Translations under genes and position numbers: made by a program
From: Labia minor
Lineage: Eukaryota > Arthropoda > Insecta > Dermaptera > Spongiphoridae
NCBI GenBank assembly: GCA_963082975.1
Contig: OY720348.1
Location: 69,465,719-69,529,718, forward strand
DNA: 64,000 bases
Reading direction: 5' to 3'
The notes under the pieces: generated by a model
Told to the model about the DNA's origin: nothing
Database searches by the model: none
Seen by the model: only the letters and a program-made list of their open reading frames with translations
Shown here: positions 20,071 to 30,679 of the stretch, in pieces
Layout: each line of letters opens with the position of its first letter
How positions within the stretch are numbered: the first letter of the stretch is position 1

Positions 20071-21139
20071 CCAGATTACGTCAATTCTCCGATTAGCAAA
20101 ACCCTGTATATTCACCAGTGAGACATATCAAGTGCCTCTGAGAGGACCCATCTCTCCAACGCTTCACATTAGTAAAAAATTTGGAACTCATATTTATAGA
20201 ACGCTTTGGAGAATTAGAAAAAACTAAGCAAATCCATGTTTTTAATTTTATTAAAATTTTTGACTGAATCTTGGAAATTGTGACCAAGATAAATCCATTG
20301 AACATAATTTTAGCCAGATTCTAAATAAAATTGATTTTTCGTATCATGAAATGGAAATTTTAATTAATTTTAATATCGGTTTATTTTTACAGTTCAACAA
20401 AAAGTATTGCCTCATAAGAACTGGTAAAGCCTATACGATTCGATTCATTATGAAACGTAGATTAATTTTCACTACTATTATATAATTTTACGGTGCTTCG
20501 TTAATTAAATATTAATTATTGAATTTTGACAGGTTGAAAAGACTCGCCATGGGATTGGCGGCCAACTCAAATGCTTTGCTTATCCGTGGATGAGATTCAT
20601 CTGCCTTTGGCCTTATTTTCCTAATACACGCTTGCTATATACTCTACATTAATTTTACAAATTCATCTTCAATTTTAATATATTATTTGATTTCATTAAG
20701 TTAAATATTATATTATAATAGAAACCAGTATTTTTAATTTTTTTCTATCTTATCTTATTATACTAGCAAAAATTATATATATATATATATATATATACAT
20801 ATATATATAATATACCATCAAATATTTTATCAAGTAAATTTGAATATATTTTTCATCTTGAAATGAAAATCAAGTTATTTTAATTAATTTGTATCATTTT
20901 AGAAAACAAATTTTTGATGGGTCATTTTTAGAAAACCCATATAACCATTGTAATAAATAATTAAAAAATTGTAAAATTTTTAAAGTTTATCATAATAAAT
21001 TATATAAATTTTTTAAAAGGTCAAGAGATAGCTCGGTGTTCCAGGTAATAACATTTATAATTTAAATAAGCATTGCCTTCAAAGAATAGATATAAACTAT
21101 ACCAAAATATTAATTATTTAAGTTAAATTGATTTTTCAT

Positions 21140-22985
21140 AAGTTTGTATAATTTTTCTTCATTAAATATTAATTTTTGAATTTTGACAAATGGAAATTAA
21201 AATTCACCGCCATTTGATTGACCGCTTACAACGAATACAATCTTTTAATTCGTTTTAATCAGTTTTAATTATTCTTTGCTTATGTCATTGATTGGATTCC
21301 ATTAATTTTATTAAATGTATTAATTATATTTTTATCCATAGTATAATTATTTCAATTTCAAGATATATTGAAATTCTCATATTTCTAATCATTAATGATA
21401 TATTTTTATTTTATATCTTGAAATATGAATTCTAATAGAAAAAATACTTCATTCCAACCACACAACCTTCAATCCATTTCTATTATGATAAGAACGTAGA
21501 ATTAAACAATTCTTCAAAGTGTTTTCATTGAAAAATATCTTATCAATATATTTATTATTATTATTTATATAATTTCAATCGTGCATTGATATTGTATTCT
21601 TTGTTTGCAGTTCCATGGTAACAAAATTCCTTTTATTTGAATGAAGAAGAAAACTTATCAAAGATAAAATTCTCAAAATTAGAGGCTTTATTAATGATTC
21701 ATTTTTATATATATATATATATATTTATATATCAATCTTATTATACTTCCTGCAAACCAACAACACATCAACAACCATTCATATTATGAATTCAAAAATT
21801 CCATAACATATTTATAAGTTTTTTCATTGAAAACTATCGTATCTATATAATTATTATTATTTATATAATTTCAATATAGTGCATTCACACACACACAAGT
21901 AAGTGACATGCCATTTCTATTCTTCTATTGAAGTTGCATGGTATTAAATATTGGTAATTGTATAAACTGGTCATCCAATCATGGATTTGGATAAAACTTT
22001 ACCACTGCTTTCCTCTTTTAATTCCAAATAAACTTTTCTTATACAATTGTTGCGTGTTGCTTCAAGTTTACGAGATAAAAAGGATTAAAGTTTGCCAGGT
22101 TAGCTTATTATGAACCTCGAAATATGATACCATTAAGTAATGTTTTATTGACTACTTCACTAATTATTCACATATTCTTAATTTTCGGTTGTTTTTTTTT
22201 TGGTTCGGTTTGGATATAGGGAAATTATTTAATTAATTAATTTTTCAATTTTTCTATATCTAATCTGAACTGAAAAAAAACACCAAAAAATTAGTGGAGC
22301 CCTCTGATGGTCAAATTAATATAACATTGTAACTAAATAATTAGAATTTCAAGGAATTTATATGCAAACTTCTATCCTTTTTATCTCGTAAAATTGAAGC
22401 GACCCGCAAAAATTGTATAAGAAAAGTTTATTTGGAATTAAAAAAGGAACCCACTGGTAAAGTTTTATCCAAATCCATGATATAAAGACTAATTTGAATA
22501 ATTACGGTAAATTTACTTATATGTATAAAACCCTTCTTTTAATTTATTAAATATCTCAAAAAAATATGAAAAATAATTATTTGAATTGCTCTTTAAATTT
22601 ATATAATTAAAGCAATAATCCAAAAGTTTGTTTTCAGATAGCAACTCAACTCAACAAATCATTCTTCAACTTACATCTGGTATATTAAGTTGCACTTTTG
22701 AGCTTCTTTCTACTTCGATACTACTACTACTAACAATAACAAATAACGAATTCATTAATTAATTTTATTAAATAACACAAGTAGAACATCAAATAATCGT
22801 GAAATAAGTAAAATAAAAATATAATTCTTGTCAACCAACAACAAACGCATCAACCTCTTTCCATATTATGATAAGAACATTGAATAAAATTCTTCGACAT
22901 ATTGATTAATCTTTTCATTAAAAATATATATTACTTATATATTTATTATAATATTATTAGTTATATAATTTCAATCATGCATTCA
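21140..22985. repeat. 1.85-kb segment, direct duplicate at 53670-55530
   Basis: The two copies read nearly base for base, differing by scattered substitutions and short indels, from attttgacaaatggaaatta to gacatgccatttctatt. Each contains three diverged internal subrepeats (near 21455, 21765 and 22835), each with a caaccaacaacacatcaac- or atgataagaac-type block and a final aagtaagtgacatgcc. A further partial unit lies at 23045-23345. No ORF of note. Unidentified element or segmental duplication. Confidence 0.85.
21978..22481. mobile_element. foldback element, about 115-bp inverted arms
   Basis: The left arm starts ATCATGGATTTGGATAAAAC and is the imperfect reverse complement of the segment ending at 22481. 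Matching blocks include gttttatccaaatccatgat, ttccaaataaacttttctta and the acgagataaaaaggat region. The loop is about 270 bp and contains ccctctgatggtcaaatt. It is present in both copies of the larger duplication (also 54506-55010). Confidence 0.75.
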
Positions 22986-23044
22986 AGTAAGTGACATGCC
23001 ATTTCTATTCTTCGATTGCATGGTATTACATTCATTACTTTTTA

Positions 23045-23345
23045 AATATAAATTTACTCATATGTTTAAAACCGTTCTTTCATTTTATTGAATATCTCAA
23101 AAAAATATGAAAAATAATTATTTGAATTGCTCTTTAAATATATATAATTAAAGCAATTATTCAAAAGTTTGTTTTCAGATAGCAACTCAACTCAACAAAT
23201 TCTTCAATTTACATCTGGTATATTAAGTTGCACTTTTGTGCTTACTTCTACTTCGATACTACTACTACTACTAACAATAACAAATAACGAATTCATTAAT
23301 TAATTTTATTCAATAATACAAGTAGAACATCAAATAATCGTGAAA
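23045..23345. repeat. third partial unit of the duplicated segment
   Basis: Matches 22510-22805 closely (gcaactcaactcaacaaat; acatctggtatattaagttg; cttcgatactactactacta). Confidence 0.8.
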
Positions 23346-23970
23346 TGGGTGGCTAAGAAATGAAACTTGTGCATTTTTTTTTCTTATATGTTCACATTGA
23401 AGTATTGATCTTGTTATAATTCGATAAAGTTAATGCGCTACTTATATATGTATTTAATTGGGAATTGTTTTCGAGTCTTTATACAAATTAAAAAGAAAAG
23501 TTAAGATATGAATCAGATAAAGTTTCTCGTCTGATCGAAATGCGTAGGAGATAGTTGAGAATTTTTTCCAAGCTCTGAACACACTAGAGTACATTAGAAG
23601 AAGCACTTTTATTAACTTCTTTTTGATAAGTTGGCGCCTGGCTCAGCCCCACCATCCCAAACCACCCTTAAACACGCCCACGCATCGCGACCAAATGCTA
23701 TGTCTTTATATTTGTTGTCACCTGTGGTGGTATTTGGAAATGTTATTGTGTCAATAGTCAACACTTGAACTGGAGGCTTAACTTTGACTTTGAATGTCAA
23801 CAGATCGTCAGTCTTGTGTCCTTGCATTCATATCTGTTTATTTACACAGTAAATAAACGGATTAAATATAACCGCTTTTATTCCTATTAAATTTAAAATT
23901 TTAATTATATAAAATATTATATAATAATAATAATAATTTATTTATTAAAGCTTTTGTGGTTATTTTGATA

Positions 23971-24112
23971 ATTATTAAGAGAATTTTTATTAAAAGACCA
24001 CATTATTTGTATAAAATTATTTATTAAATTAAAATAATTGTACAACGTTTCAACTGCTTATTCTGCAGTCGTTTTCAAGTAACCGTACGCTTGCTCCGAT
24101 TCAAGCGGACTG
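23971..24112 (-). repeat. Penelope-like pseudo-LTR (truncated copy)
   Basis: The reverse complement matches 25986-26127 and 28715-28856 over 142 bp, including gcagttgaaacgttgtacaa. Confidence 0.85.
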
Positions 24113-24359
24113 ATGCATGTCGGGACACGTCACCTCTTATATAGGCAGTGATATTGGCGCCAATTTTTGGTTCCAATTTTTACCGCCAATTCTTAATCTC
24201 AACATGAAGTCAGCAGCAATTGTCAAAGCAAGCGTTTACAATCAAGAAGTATGATAGTGCATTATGTCTCTAAAATGAAGATACTAAATTATTTCCATAA
24301 TCAAGATATATACACAAATACACATTAGATTAATTATATTTAATTTAATTTGACAAATT

Positions 24360-25982
24360 TTACTCATCCAACACTATGTTCCACATCTTATTAAGTCTAT
24401 ATCCATCCTCTTTGTTAATATTATTGGGATGATTATCAATTTCTATAGATTCTTTTATTTTTCTTTTCCACCAATTATTTTCAATATGAAGTGTTTCTAC
24501 ATTATCTAAATTTATTTTATGTCCTGTTGTTAAGGCATGTTCTGCAATTGCTGATTGATTTGGATGTTTCAATCTAATGGCTCTCTCATGTTCAGACAGT
24601 CTTGTAGAAATCTTTCTACTTGTTTCACCAATGTATACTTTTTTGCATTCACAAGTTACCTTATAAACTCCATTATTTTCGTTTTTAATTTTGTCTTTTA
24701 TATTTGAGGTGAGAGAAGACATTTGTTTATGAGGTTTATATGTTACTCTGATGTTGTGTTTCCTCAATTTTGACGCTATTTTTTCTGTTGTTCCTTTTAT
24801 ATAAGGTAATGTTATTTGTGATCTGTATATTGGTTTTTCATTTTCATTTTTGATTTCTGTCTTTTTTGTTTTACTGAATTTTCTAATTTCATATTCCGAG
24901 AAGCCATTGTTTATGAAAGCTTCCTTCAATCGTTGTTTTTCTTTTTTAATGTTTTCATTTGAGCATATCTCTTCGGCTCTTTTGTGCAGTGTTTTTATCA
25001 CTCCATATTTTTGTGATGGATGGTGGTGGGAATCTGCGTGGATATATCTGTTGGTGTGAGTTGTTTTCCTGAAAATATCAAACCTTAATCTATTCTGTTT
25101 CTTTTTAATTAATACATCAAGAAACGGTAACTCTTCATTTATTTCCCATTCAACGCTTAGTTTTATATTTTTATGTAAATTATTTGCTGCTTCTACAAAT
25201 TTAACTAAAGAATCCTTACCATGAGGCCAAATCATCAAAATATCATCCACATATCTAAGAAACAGTTTTGGTTTCTTTATTGCATTATTGACCAATTTTG
25301 ATTCAAATTCTTCCATGAATATGTTAGCGAATACTGGGCTTAGTGGACTACCCATAGCACATCCTTCTTTTTGCTTATAAATCTTTTTATCATAAATAAA
25401 GTATGTAGATTTTTGGCAAAATTCTATTAATTCGAGAGTATTTTTATCTAATGTAATGTTTGATTTTATAATCTCAATGGTCTCGTCAATAGGAACATTT
25501 GTGTACAAGGAGTCCACATCCAGACTCACCAATATATCATTTTTTGTAATTTCTACTTTTGATAACATTTCTACTAAGTGGGTGGAATTTTTAACGTATG
25601 AAAAATTAGTACCTGTAAATGGTTTTAACAAATGTGCTAGATATTTTGATGAGTTGTAAGTCACTGAATTGATTTGACTAACTATTGGTCTTAAAGGTTT
25701 GTTGGTTTTATGGATTTTGGGATTACCGTATATTTTTGGTATTTGTGGATCTTTCGGTTTTAATTTATCTTTATCTTTTTCCTCAATAGGTAGATTCTTT
25801 ATTATTGATTTTAGTTTTCTACAGAATTTATCCGTTGGATCTTTTTTCTGTATTTCGTAGGTAGAAGAATTCAAAATATTTTCCATTTTTTGTTTATAAT
25901 CCGCTGTATTCATTACAACAGTGGCGTTACCTTTGTCGGCAGGGATAATCTTTAGAGAGTCATCGTTTCTAATTTCCTTCAG
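24360..25982 (-). pseudogene. Penelope-like RT plus GIY-YIG endonuclease, N-terminally truncated
   Basis: The open frame covers RT1 (ADKGNATVVM) to the end, including the active site YVDDIL and the GIY-YIG domain. Its 517 residues from the first in-frame Met agree with the C-terminal 517 residues of the full-length copy as far as I can read. The N-terminal roughly 250 residues are missing through 5' truncation, so this is a dead-on-arrival copy with no mutation decay yet. Confidence 0.9.
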
Positions 25983-25985
25983 TCC

Positions 25986-26127
25986 CAGTCCGCTTGAATC
26001 GGAGCAAGCGTACGGTTACTTGAAAACGACTGCAGAATAAGCAGTTGAAACGTTGTACAATTATTTTAATTTAATAAATAATTTTATACAAATAATGTGG
26101 TCTTTTAATAAAAATTCTCTTAATAAT
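25986..26127 (+). repeat. Penelope-like pseudo-LTR, 5'
   Basis: Identical by eye to 28715-28856. It holds a GC-rich stem-forming stretch and a hammerhead-like GAAAC motif, and the ORF start (ATG at 26095) lies inside it. Confidence 0.9.
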
Positions 26128-28467
26128 TATCAAAATAACCACAAAAGCTTTAATAAATACATTTATGAGAAATATAACCTAAAAATTCAAAAGCAGGTAA
26201 GGAGTTATGATGGATTAATTGTTAAAAAAGCAAAATTATTAAGTTCTTTGAATTTCTTAAAAAGATGTCGTGATCAAGATATTATACCAAAAGGCTTTTA
26301 TATTAAGCGAGTTGTATACACAAAAAGAGCGACTAGCATATATAATAATGCTAGTTTGGCTCTGTTACGAGAACGCATCACAAATATCAGGCAAGTTTTA
26401 TTTACATTAGACACTGATTTATTCAATATATATAATAATCTAAAATCTGTTTTAACCCAGGAAGAAATTTCTTATTTGCAGCACGTATCCCAGACACACT
26501 TTAAATTTACACATAAAAAACAAACCGATATTCAAAAATCAAAATTTGATAAACTTTCATTCAATAAGACTAAAACATCTATTCAGAATTTTGATAATAA
26601 CAAATTAGTAGTCAATCTATCAAATAAAAGTCTTGACAAAAATACCATCTCAGTGTTAGCAAAAGGACCAAAGTTCTCCATAGCACCGAATAAAATTCCA
26701 AAAATTGAGATAGTTAGTTCAATTGAATCATCCTTATATAACTTACCAAACAACATTGCAGAGGAAATTAGATTTGATACGATTAACATACTGAAAAATG
26801 CTAAACCACCCAAACCAAATTTGACCAAATCTGAGATGCGTGCTCTGAAGGAAATTAGAAACGATGACTCTCTAAAGATTATCCCTGCCGACAAAGGTAA
26901 CGCCACTGTTGTAATGAATACAGCGGATTATAAACAAAAAATGGAAAATATTTTGAATTCTTCTACCTACGAAATACAGAAAAAAGATCCAACGGATAAA
27001 TTCTGTAGAAAACTAAAATCAATAATAAAGAATCTACCTATTGAGGAAAAAGATAAAGATAAATTAAAACCGAAAGATCCACAAATACCAAAAATATACG
27101 GTAATCCCAAAATCCATAAAACCAACAAACCTTTAAGACCAATAGTTAGTCAAATCAATTCAGTGACTTACAACTCATCAAAATATCTAGCACATTTGTT
27201 AAAACCATTTACAGGTACTAATTTTTCATACGTTAAAAATTCCACCCACTTAGTAGAAATGTTATCAAAAGTAGAAATTACAAAAAATGATATATTGGTG
27301 AGTCTGGATGTGGACTCCTTGTACACAAATGTTCCTATTGACGAGACCATTGAGATTATAAAATCAAACATTACATTAGATAAAAATACTCTCGAATTAA
27401 TAGAATTTTGCCAAAAATCTACATACTTTATTTATGATAAAAAGATTTATAAGCAAAAAGAAGGATGTGCTATGGGTAGTCCACTAAGCCCAGTATTCGC
27501 TAACATATTCATGGAAGAATTTGAATCAAAATTGGTCAATAATGCAATAAAGAAACCAAAACTGTTTCTTAGATATGTGGATGATATTTTGATGATTTGG
27601 CCTCATGGTAAGGATTCTTTAGTTAAATTTGTAGAAGCAGCAAATAATTTACATAAAAATATAAAACTAAGCGTTGAATGGGAAATAAATGAAGAGTTAC
27701 CGTTTCTTGATGTATTAATTAAAAAGAAACAGAATAGATTAAGGTTTGATATTTTCAGGAAAACAACTCACACCAACAGATATATCCACGCAGATTCCCA
27801 CCACCATCCATCACAAAAATATGGAGTGATAAAAACACTGCACAAAAGAGCCGAAGAGATATGCTCAAATGAAAACATTAAAAAAGAAAAACAACGATTG
27901 AAGGAAGCTTTCATAAACAATGGCTTCTCGGAATATGAAATTAGAAAATTCAGTAAAACAAAAAAGACAGAAATCAAAAATGAAAATGAAAAACCAATAT
28001 ACAGATCACAAATAACATTACCTTATATAAAAGGAACAACAGAAAAAATAGCGTCAAAATTGAGGAAACACAACATCAGAGTAACATATAAACCTCATAA
28101 ACAAATGTCTTCTCTCACCTCAAATATAAAAGACAAAATTAAAAACGAAAATAATGGAGTTTATAAGGTAACTTGTGAATGCAAAAAAGTATACATTGGT
28201 GAAACAAGTAGAAAGATTTCTACAAGACTGTCTGAACATGAGAGAGCCATTAGATTGAAACATCCAAATCAATCAGCAATTGCAGAACATGCCTTAACAA
28301 CAGGACATAAAATAAATTTAGATAATGTAGAAACACTTCATATTGAAAATAATTGGTGGAAAAGAAAAATAAAAGAATCTATAGAAATTGATAATCATCC
28401 CAATAATATTAACAAAGAGGATGGATATAGACTTAATAAGATGTGGAACATAGTGTTGGATGAGTAA
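26095..28467 (+). CDS. Penelope-like reverse transcriptase with GIY-YIG endonuclease
   Basis: 790 residues from the first ATG (26095). The open frame extends 14 codons upstream without an ATG. The N-terminal region has FLKRCRDQDIIPKGF, typical of the family. RT blocks: IPADKGNATVVM (about 262-274), IPKIYGNPKIHK (about 331-342), SLDVDSLYTNVP (about 403-414), GCAMGSPLSPVFANIFMEEF (about 457-476), and the catalytic YVDDIL (494-499). A linker of about 190 residues follows, then the GIY-YIG nuclease (VYKVTCECKKVYIGETSRK from about 689; EH at 714-715). This combination defines endonuclease-bearing Penelope-like elements. The enzyme nicks the target and copies its RNA there. All catalytic motifs look intact, so this may be an active copy. 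The first part of the CDS lies in the pseudo-LTR. Confidence 0.93.
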   Translation: MWSFNKNSLNNYQNNHKSFNKYIYEKYNLKIQKQVRSYDGLIVKKAKLLSSLNFLKRCRDQDIIPKGFYIKRVVYTKRATSIYNNASLALLRERITNIRQVLFTLDTDLFNIYNNLKSVLTQEEISYLQHVSQTHFKFTHKKQTDIQKSKFDKLSFNKTKTSIQNFDNNKLVVNLSNKSLDKNTISVLAKGPKFSIAPNKIPKIEIVSSIESSLYNLPNNIAEEIRFDTINILKNAKPPKPNLTKSEMRALKEIRNDDSLKIIPADKGNATVVMNTADYKQKMENILNSSTYEIQKKDPTDKFCRKLKSIIKNLPIEEKDKDKLKPKDPQIPKIYGNPKIHKTNKPLRPIVSQINSVTYNSSKYLAHLLKPFTGTNFSYVKNSTHLVEMLSKVEITKNDILVSLDVDSLYTNVPIDETIEIIKSNITLDKNTLELIEFCQKSTYFIYDKKIYKQKEGCAMGSPLSPVFANIFMEEFESKLVNNAIKKPKLFLRYVDDILMIWPHGKDSLVKFVEAANNLHKNIKLSVEWEINEELPFLDVLIKKKQNRLRFDIFRKTTHTNRYIHADSHHHPSQKYGVIKTLHKRAEEICSNENIKKEKQRLKEAFINNGFSEYEIRKFSKTKKTEIKNENEKPIYRSQITLPYIKGTTEKIASKLRKHNIRVTYKPHKQMSSLTSNIKDKIKNENNGVYKVTCECKKVYIGETSRKISTRLSEHERAIRLKHPNQSAIAEHALTTGHKINLDNVETLHIENNWWKRKIKESIEIDNHPNNINKEDGYRLNKMWNIVLDE

Positions 28468-28681
28468 AATTTGTCAAATTAAATTAAATATAATTAATCT
28501 AATGTGTATTTGTGTATATATCTTGATTATGGAAATAATTTAGTATCTTCATTTTAGAGACATAATGCACTATCATACTTCTTGATTGTAAACGCTTGCT
28601 TTGACAATTGCTGCTGACTTCATGTTGAGATTAAGAATTGGCGGTAAAAATTGGAACCAAAAATTGGCGCCAATATCACTG

Positions 28682-28693
28682 CCTATATAAGAG
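28682..28693 (+). promoter_or_regulatory. TATA-like box before the 3' pseudo-LTR
   Basis: ctatataagagg lies 22 bp upstream of the 3' pseudo-LTR start. The truncated copy has the same motif at about 24134-24145 on the minus strand. In a tandem array it would drive transcription from the next pseudo-LTR. This role is inferred. Confidence 0.5.
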
Positions 28694-28714
28694 GTGACGT
28701 GTCCCGACATGCAT

Positions 28715-28856
28715 CAGTCCGCTTGAATCGGAGCAAGCGTACGGTTACTTGAAAACGACTGCAGAATAAGCAGTTGAAACGTTGTACAATTATTTTAATT
28801 TAATAAATAATTTTATACAAATAATGTGGTCTTTTAATAAAAATTCTCTTAATAAT
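28715..28856 (+). repeat. Penelope-like pseudo-LTR, 3'
   Basis: 142 bp identical by eye to 25986-26127. The sequence then passes into aataataatttaattaa flank. Confidence 0.9.
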
Positions 28857-29049
28857 AATAATTTAATTAATTTTTTATTTTATGTTATTTTTAATTCTAG
28901 GAATCAATTTACCCTACAAATTGTTTTAAATTCATAACTCATCAAATTATATTCATATCAGTTAAAATGATTGAGAATAATACATTATACAACATAATGA
29001 AATTTATGTGACCTCTATGCATACCCAAATATAATTAGAATAATGAAAT

Positions 29050-29222
29050 CAATGAGAAGACAATAGAAAAGGCTCACGAAAGGTAAGGAAGTTAGTTTAT
29101 TTGGTAACTAATGTGAAAAGGTATGTTGAGTCAACTATGAAAGGAGTTTGGAGAGAATATGAATTGGATGGAAGTGGCTTGGGATAGGCATGTAATTGAA
29201 AGTTCACTAGTGTCATAAAAAT
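29050..29222 (+). pseudogene. LINE C-terminal relic interrupted by MITE
   Basis: Decayed ...KEFGENMNWMEVAWDRHV... (the WMxLAQDR region of LINE ORF2). It stops before the hAT MITE that follows. Confidence 0.55.
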
Positions 29223-29230
29223 ATCTAGAT

Positions 29231-29494
29231 CAGTGATTCTCAACCTATGTGCCGCGAGATTTTCAAAAATGTGCCGCCAAATTATTACAAATGTAAAGAG
29301 GCTTTTAAACATTTCCGACTTTTTTTTATAAATTTTTTCAATTTGGTTCTAAAAACAAAAAAAGGTAAACCGTGTTTGGGACCACTTTTTTCAATATGGT
29401 AAACCTTTACACTTATCTTTTTCTTTGTGTGCCGCCAAATTTTTAAACCGTTAAAAGTGTGCCGCGGTAAAAAACAAAAGGTTGAGAATTACTG
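29231..29494. mobile_element. hAT MITE, 264 bp
   Basis: Termini CAGTGATTCTCAACCT and (inward) CAGTAATTCTCAACCTTTTG. Flanks are atctagat / aactagat, an 8-bp duplication with one mismatch. The interior has two gtgccgccaaat blocks. Same family as 36935-37139, which lies in reverse orientation. Confidence 0.85.
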
Positions 29495-29502
29495 AACTAG
29501 AT

Positions 29503-30400
29503 AGATTAAAAACTTTAACAAAATTCTAATTTATCAAATTGATTTATTTTCGAATTTATTCTATCCCTCTCGACTCTAATCGTTAACATTTTGTGAAATT
29601 AATTTTAATTTTTTTTATAGATCATTTTAATTTTAATGCTCTATTATAACTAAAGGTAAACTCTTCTTTATTGAAACATGTTATTTTTTTAAATACCTTC
29701 TTGTTATTTTACTTTTTTAAATATTATTTAAAAAAATAAATACATGCAGGATAAAAAAAGGAACTTGCTTGATGATCGATTGAGAGGTGAGCGGAACCCT
29801 GATGCTTTGATTATTTATTTATTATATTATAATATTATTCATCTTGTGTTACCTACAGTATATATTAATATTGCTTTGTTGATAAATCATATAATGCATA
29901 AAAATAGCGCTTTGTTAATCTAGTGTATAAAAATATTGCTTTTGTTGGCATGTGTCCCTCAAAAGGGCCGTTAGATAGGAAATGCTCATCGATAGTCGTG
30001 CAGAGCTACCGGGCAGCGTCAACTCTCACAATGCCAATCGAGAACAAGCGCATCCACAGATTATATTACACTGTCACGTTATATCAAAGAACAAACCATC
30101 TGTTTTAGGCTAATTCATTTTCATTGTCAAAAGGATTATTATTTTCTTATTATTTCTAAAGTTCGAAATTGAAACAATTTAATTAAAGTTTCCTGAGGAA
30201 CTATATATATATTTTTGTTCCTACTATATATATATATATATATTAAGACGAATAACATTGTCTAAGAATCTGAAGCTGCACCCATCCTTGATTAACGCAA
30301 CGGCTTTCGCAGAAGCGGCATTATTTTGATGTATTTTGTCGAAAAGACACTCAAATAATGAATTTTAAGCAGATTATCAAAAGAAAAACTGGGATTGAAA
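29503..30400. other. intergenic; one CG-richer patch at 29930-30105
   Basis: The patch (ctaccgggcagcgtcaactc and neighbours) is open for 61 codons but matches nothing I recognise and has no clear splice sites. The rest is AT-rich with (TA)n at 30224-30242. Confidence 0.4.
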
Positions 30401-30409
30401 GATTATAAT

Positions 30410-30671
30410 CAGTGGTGTATTGGGAGGGGAACGCGGGGGAACGACGTTCCCTTACCTTTTTTCAGAACCGGAACGTGTTCCAGTACTTTTTCATGTCCCG
30501 ACAACTCCCACTTAAATCTACTATTAGAATTTCTTTTTTTGTTTTCGTTAATATTTTGTATAGTAAGAATAAGAAAAAATAAAAACTTATATGGAAAAAA
30601 ATTGTTTACTGAAAATAGGACTTTTTTGTTCCTACTACGCGTTCCCTTCTTATTTTATCAATACATCACTG
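30410..30671. mobile_element. hAT MITE, 262 bp
   Basis: Termini CAGTGGTGTATTGGGAGGGG and (inward) CAGTGATGTATTGATAAAAT. Flanks attataat / attgtaat form an 8-bp duplication with one mismatch. Inner gaacgcg / cgcgttcc blocks are also inverted. Confidence 0.85.
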
Positions 30672-30679
30672 ATTGTAAT

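Larger units (their letters stand above)
19690..20340. repeat. dispersed repeat, relative at 52430-53230
   Basis: Shares with 52430-53230 the blocks cgtccctgccctcacgtgag, tttggatgaa(g/a)gagaatacc, gaaaaaaaaatgaaat and agcaaaacc(c/t)tgta, plus a gtgagacat block. No coding sequence. It contains two perfect hairpins (separate entries). Confidence 0.65.
23939..25982 (-). mobile_element. Penelope-like element, 5'-truncated inverted copy
   Basis: An inverted copy of the 3' 2.0 kb of the element at 25983-28860, with essentially identical sequence. It ends abruptly at about 25982 within the RT1 region (..GAAGGAAATTAG). The joint to the full-length copy is only a few bases (tcc) from the latter's pseudo-LTR. 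It carries a pseudo-LTR at 23971-24112, extended to 23939 with sequence found just inside the 5' pseudo-LTR of the full copy. Penelope-like elements commonly occur as such partial, oppositely oriented arrays. Confidence 0.92.
25983..28860 (+). mobile_element. Penelope-like element, full-length copy
   Basis: A 142-bp pseudo-LTR at each end (25986-26127 and 28715-28856), one long ORF, and a 3' region with a TATA-like box (ctatataagagg, 28682-28693) just before the terminal pseudo-LTR. Identical pseudo-LTRs and an intact ORF indicate recent insertion. With the truncated partner it forms a palindrome with arms of about 2.0 kb and a spacer of about 0.87 kb. Confidence 0.93.

Noticed and set aside
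21140-23345. CRISPR-like array
   Set aside because: The subrepeats are long, diverged and unevenly spaced; the genome is eukaryotic.
24850-27977. Several 60-110-codon frames opposite the Penelope-like ORFs
   Set aside because: They occur as mirror-image pairs in both copies and are shadows of the conserved RT/GIY-YIG frame.
28700-28730. CTGATG on the minus strand as a hammerhead core
   Set aside because: No downstream GAAA or stem II at a suitable distance.
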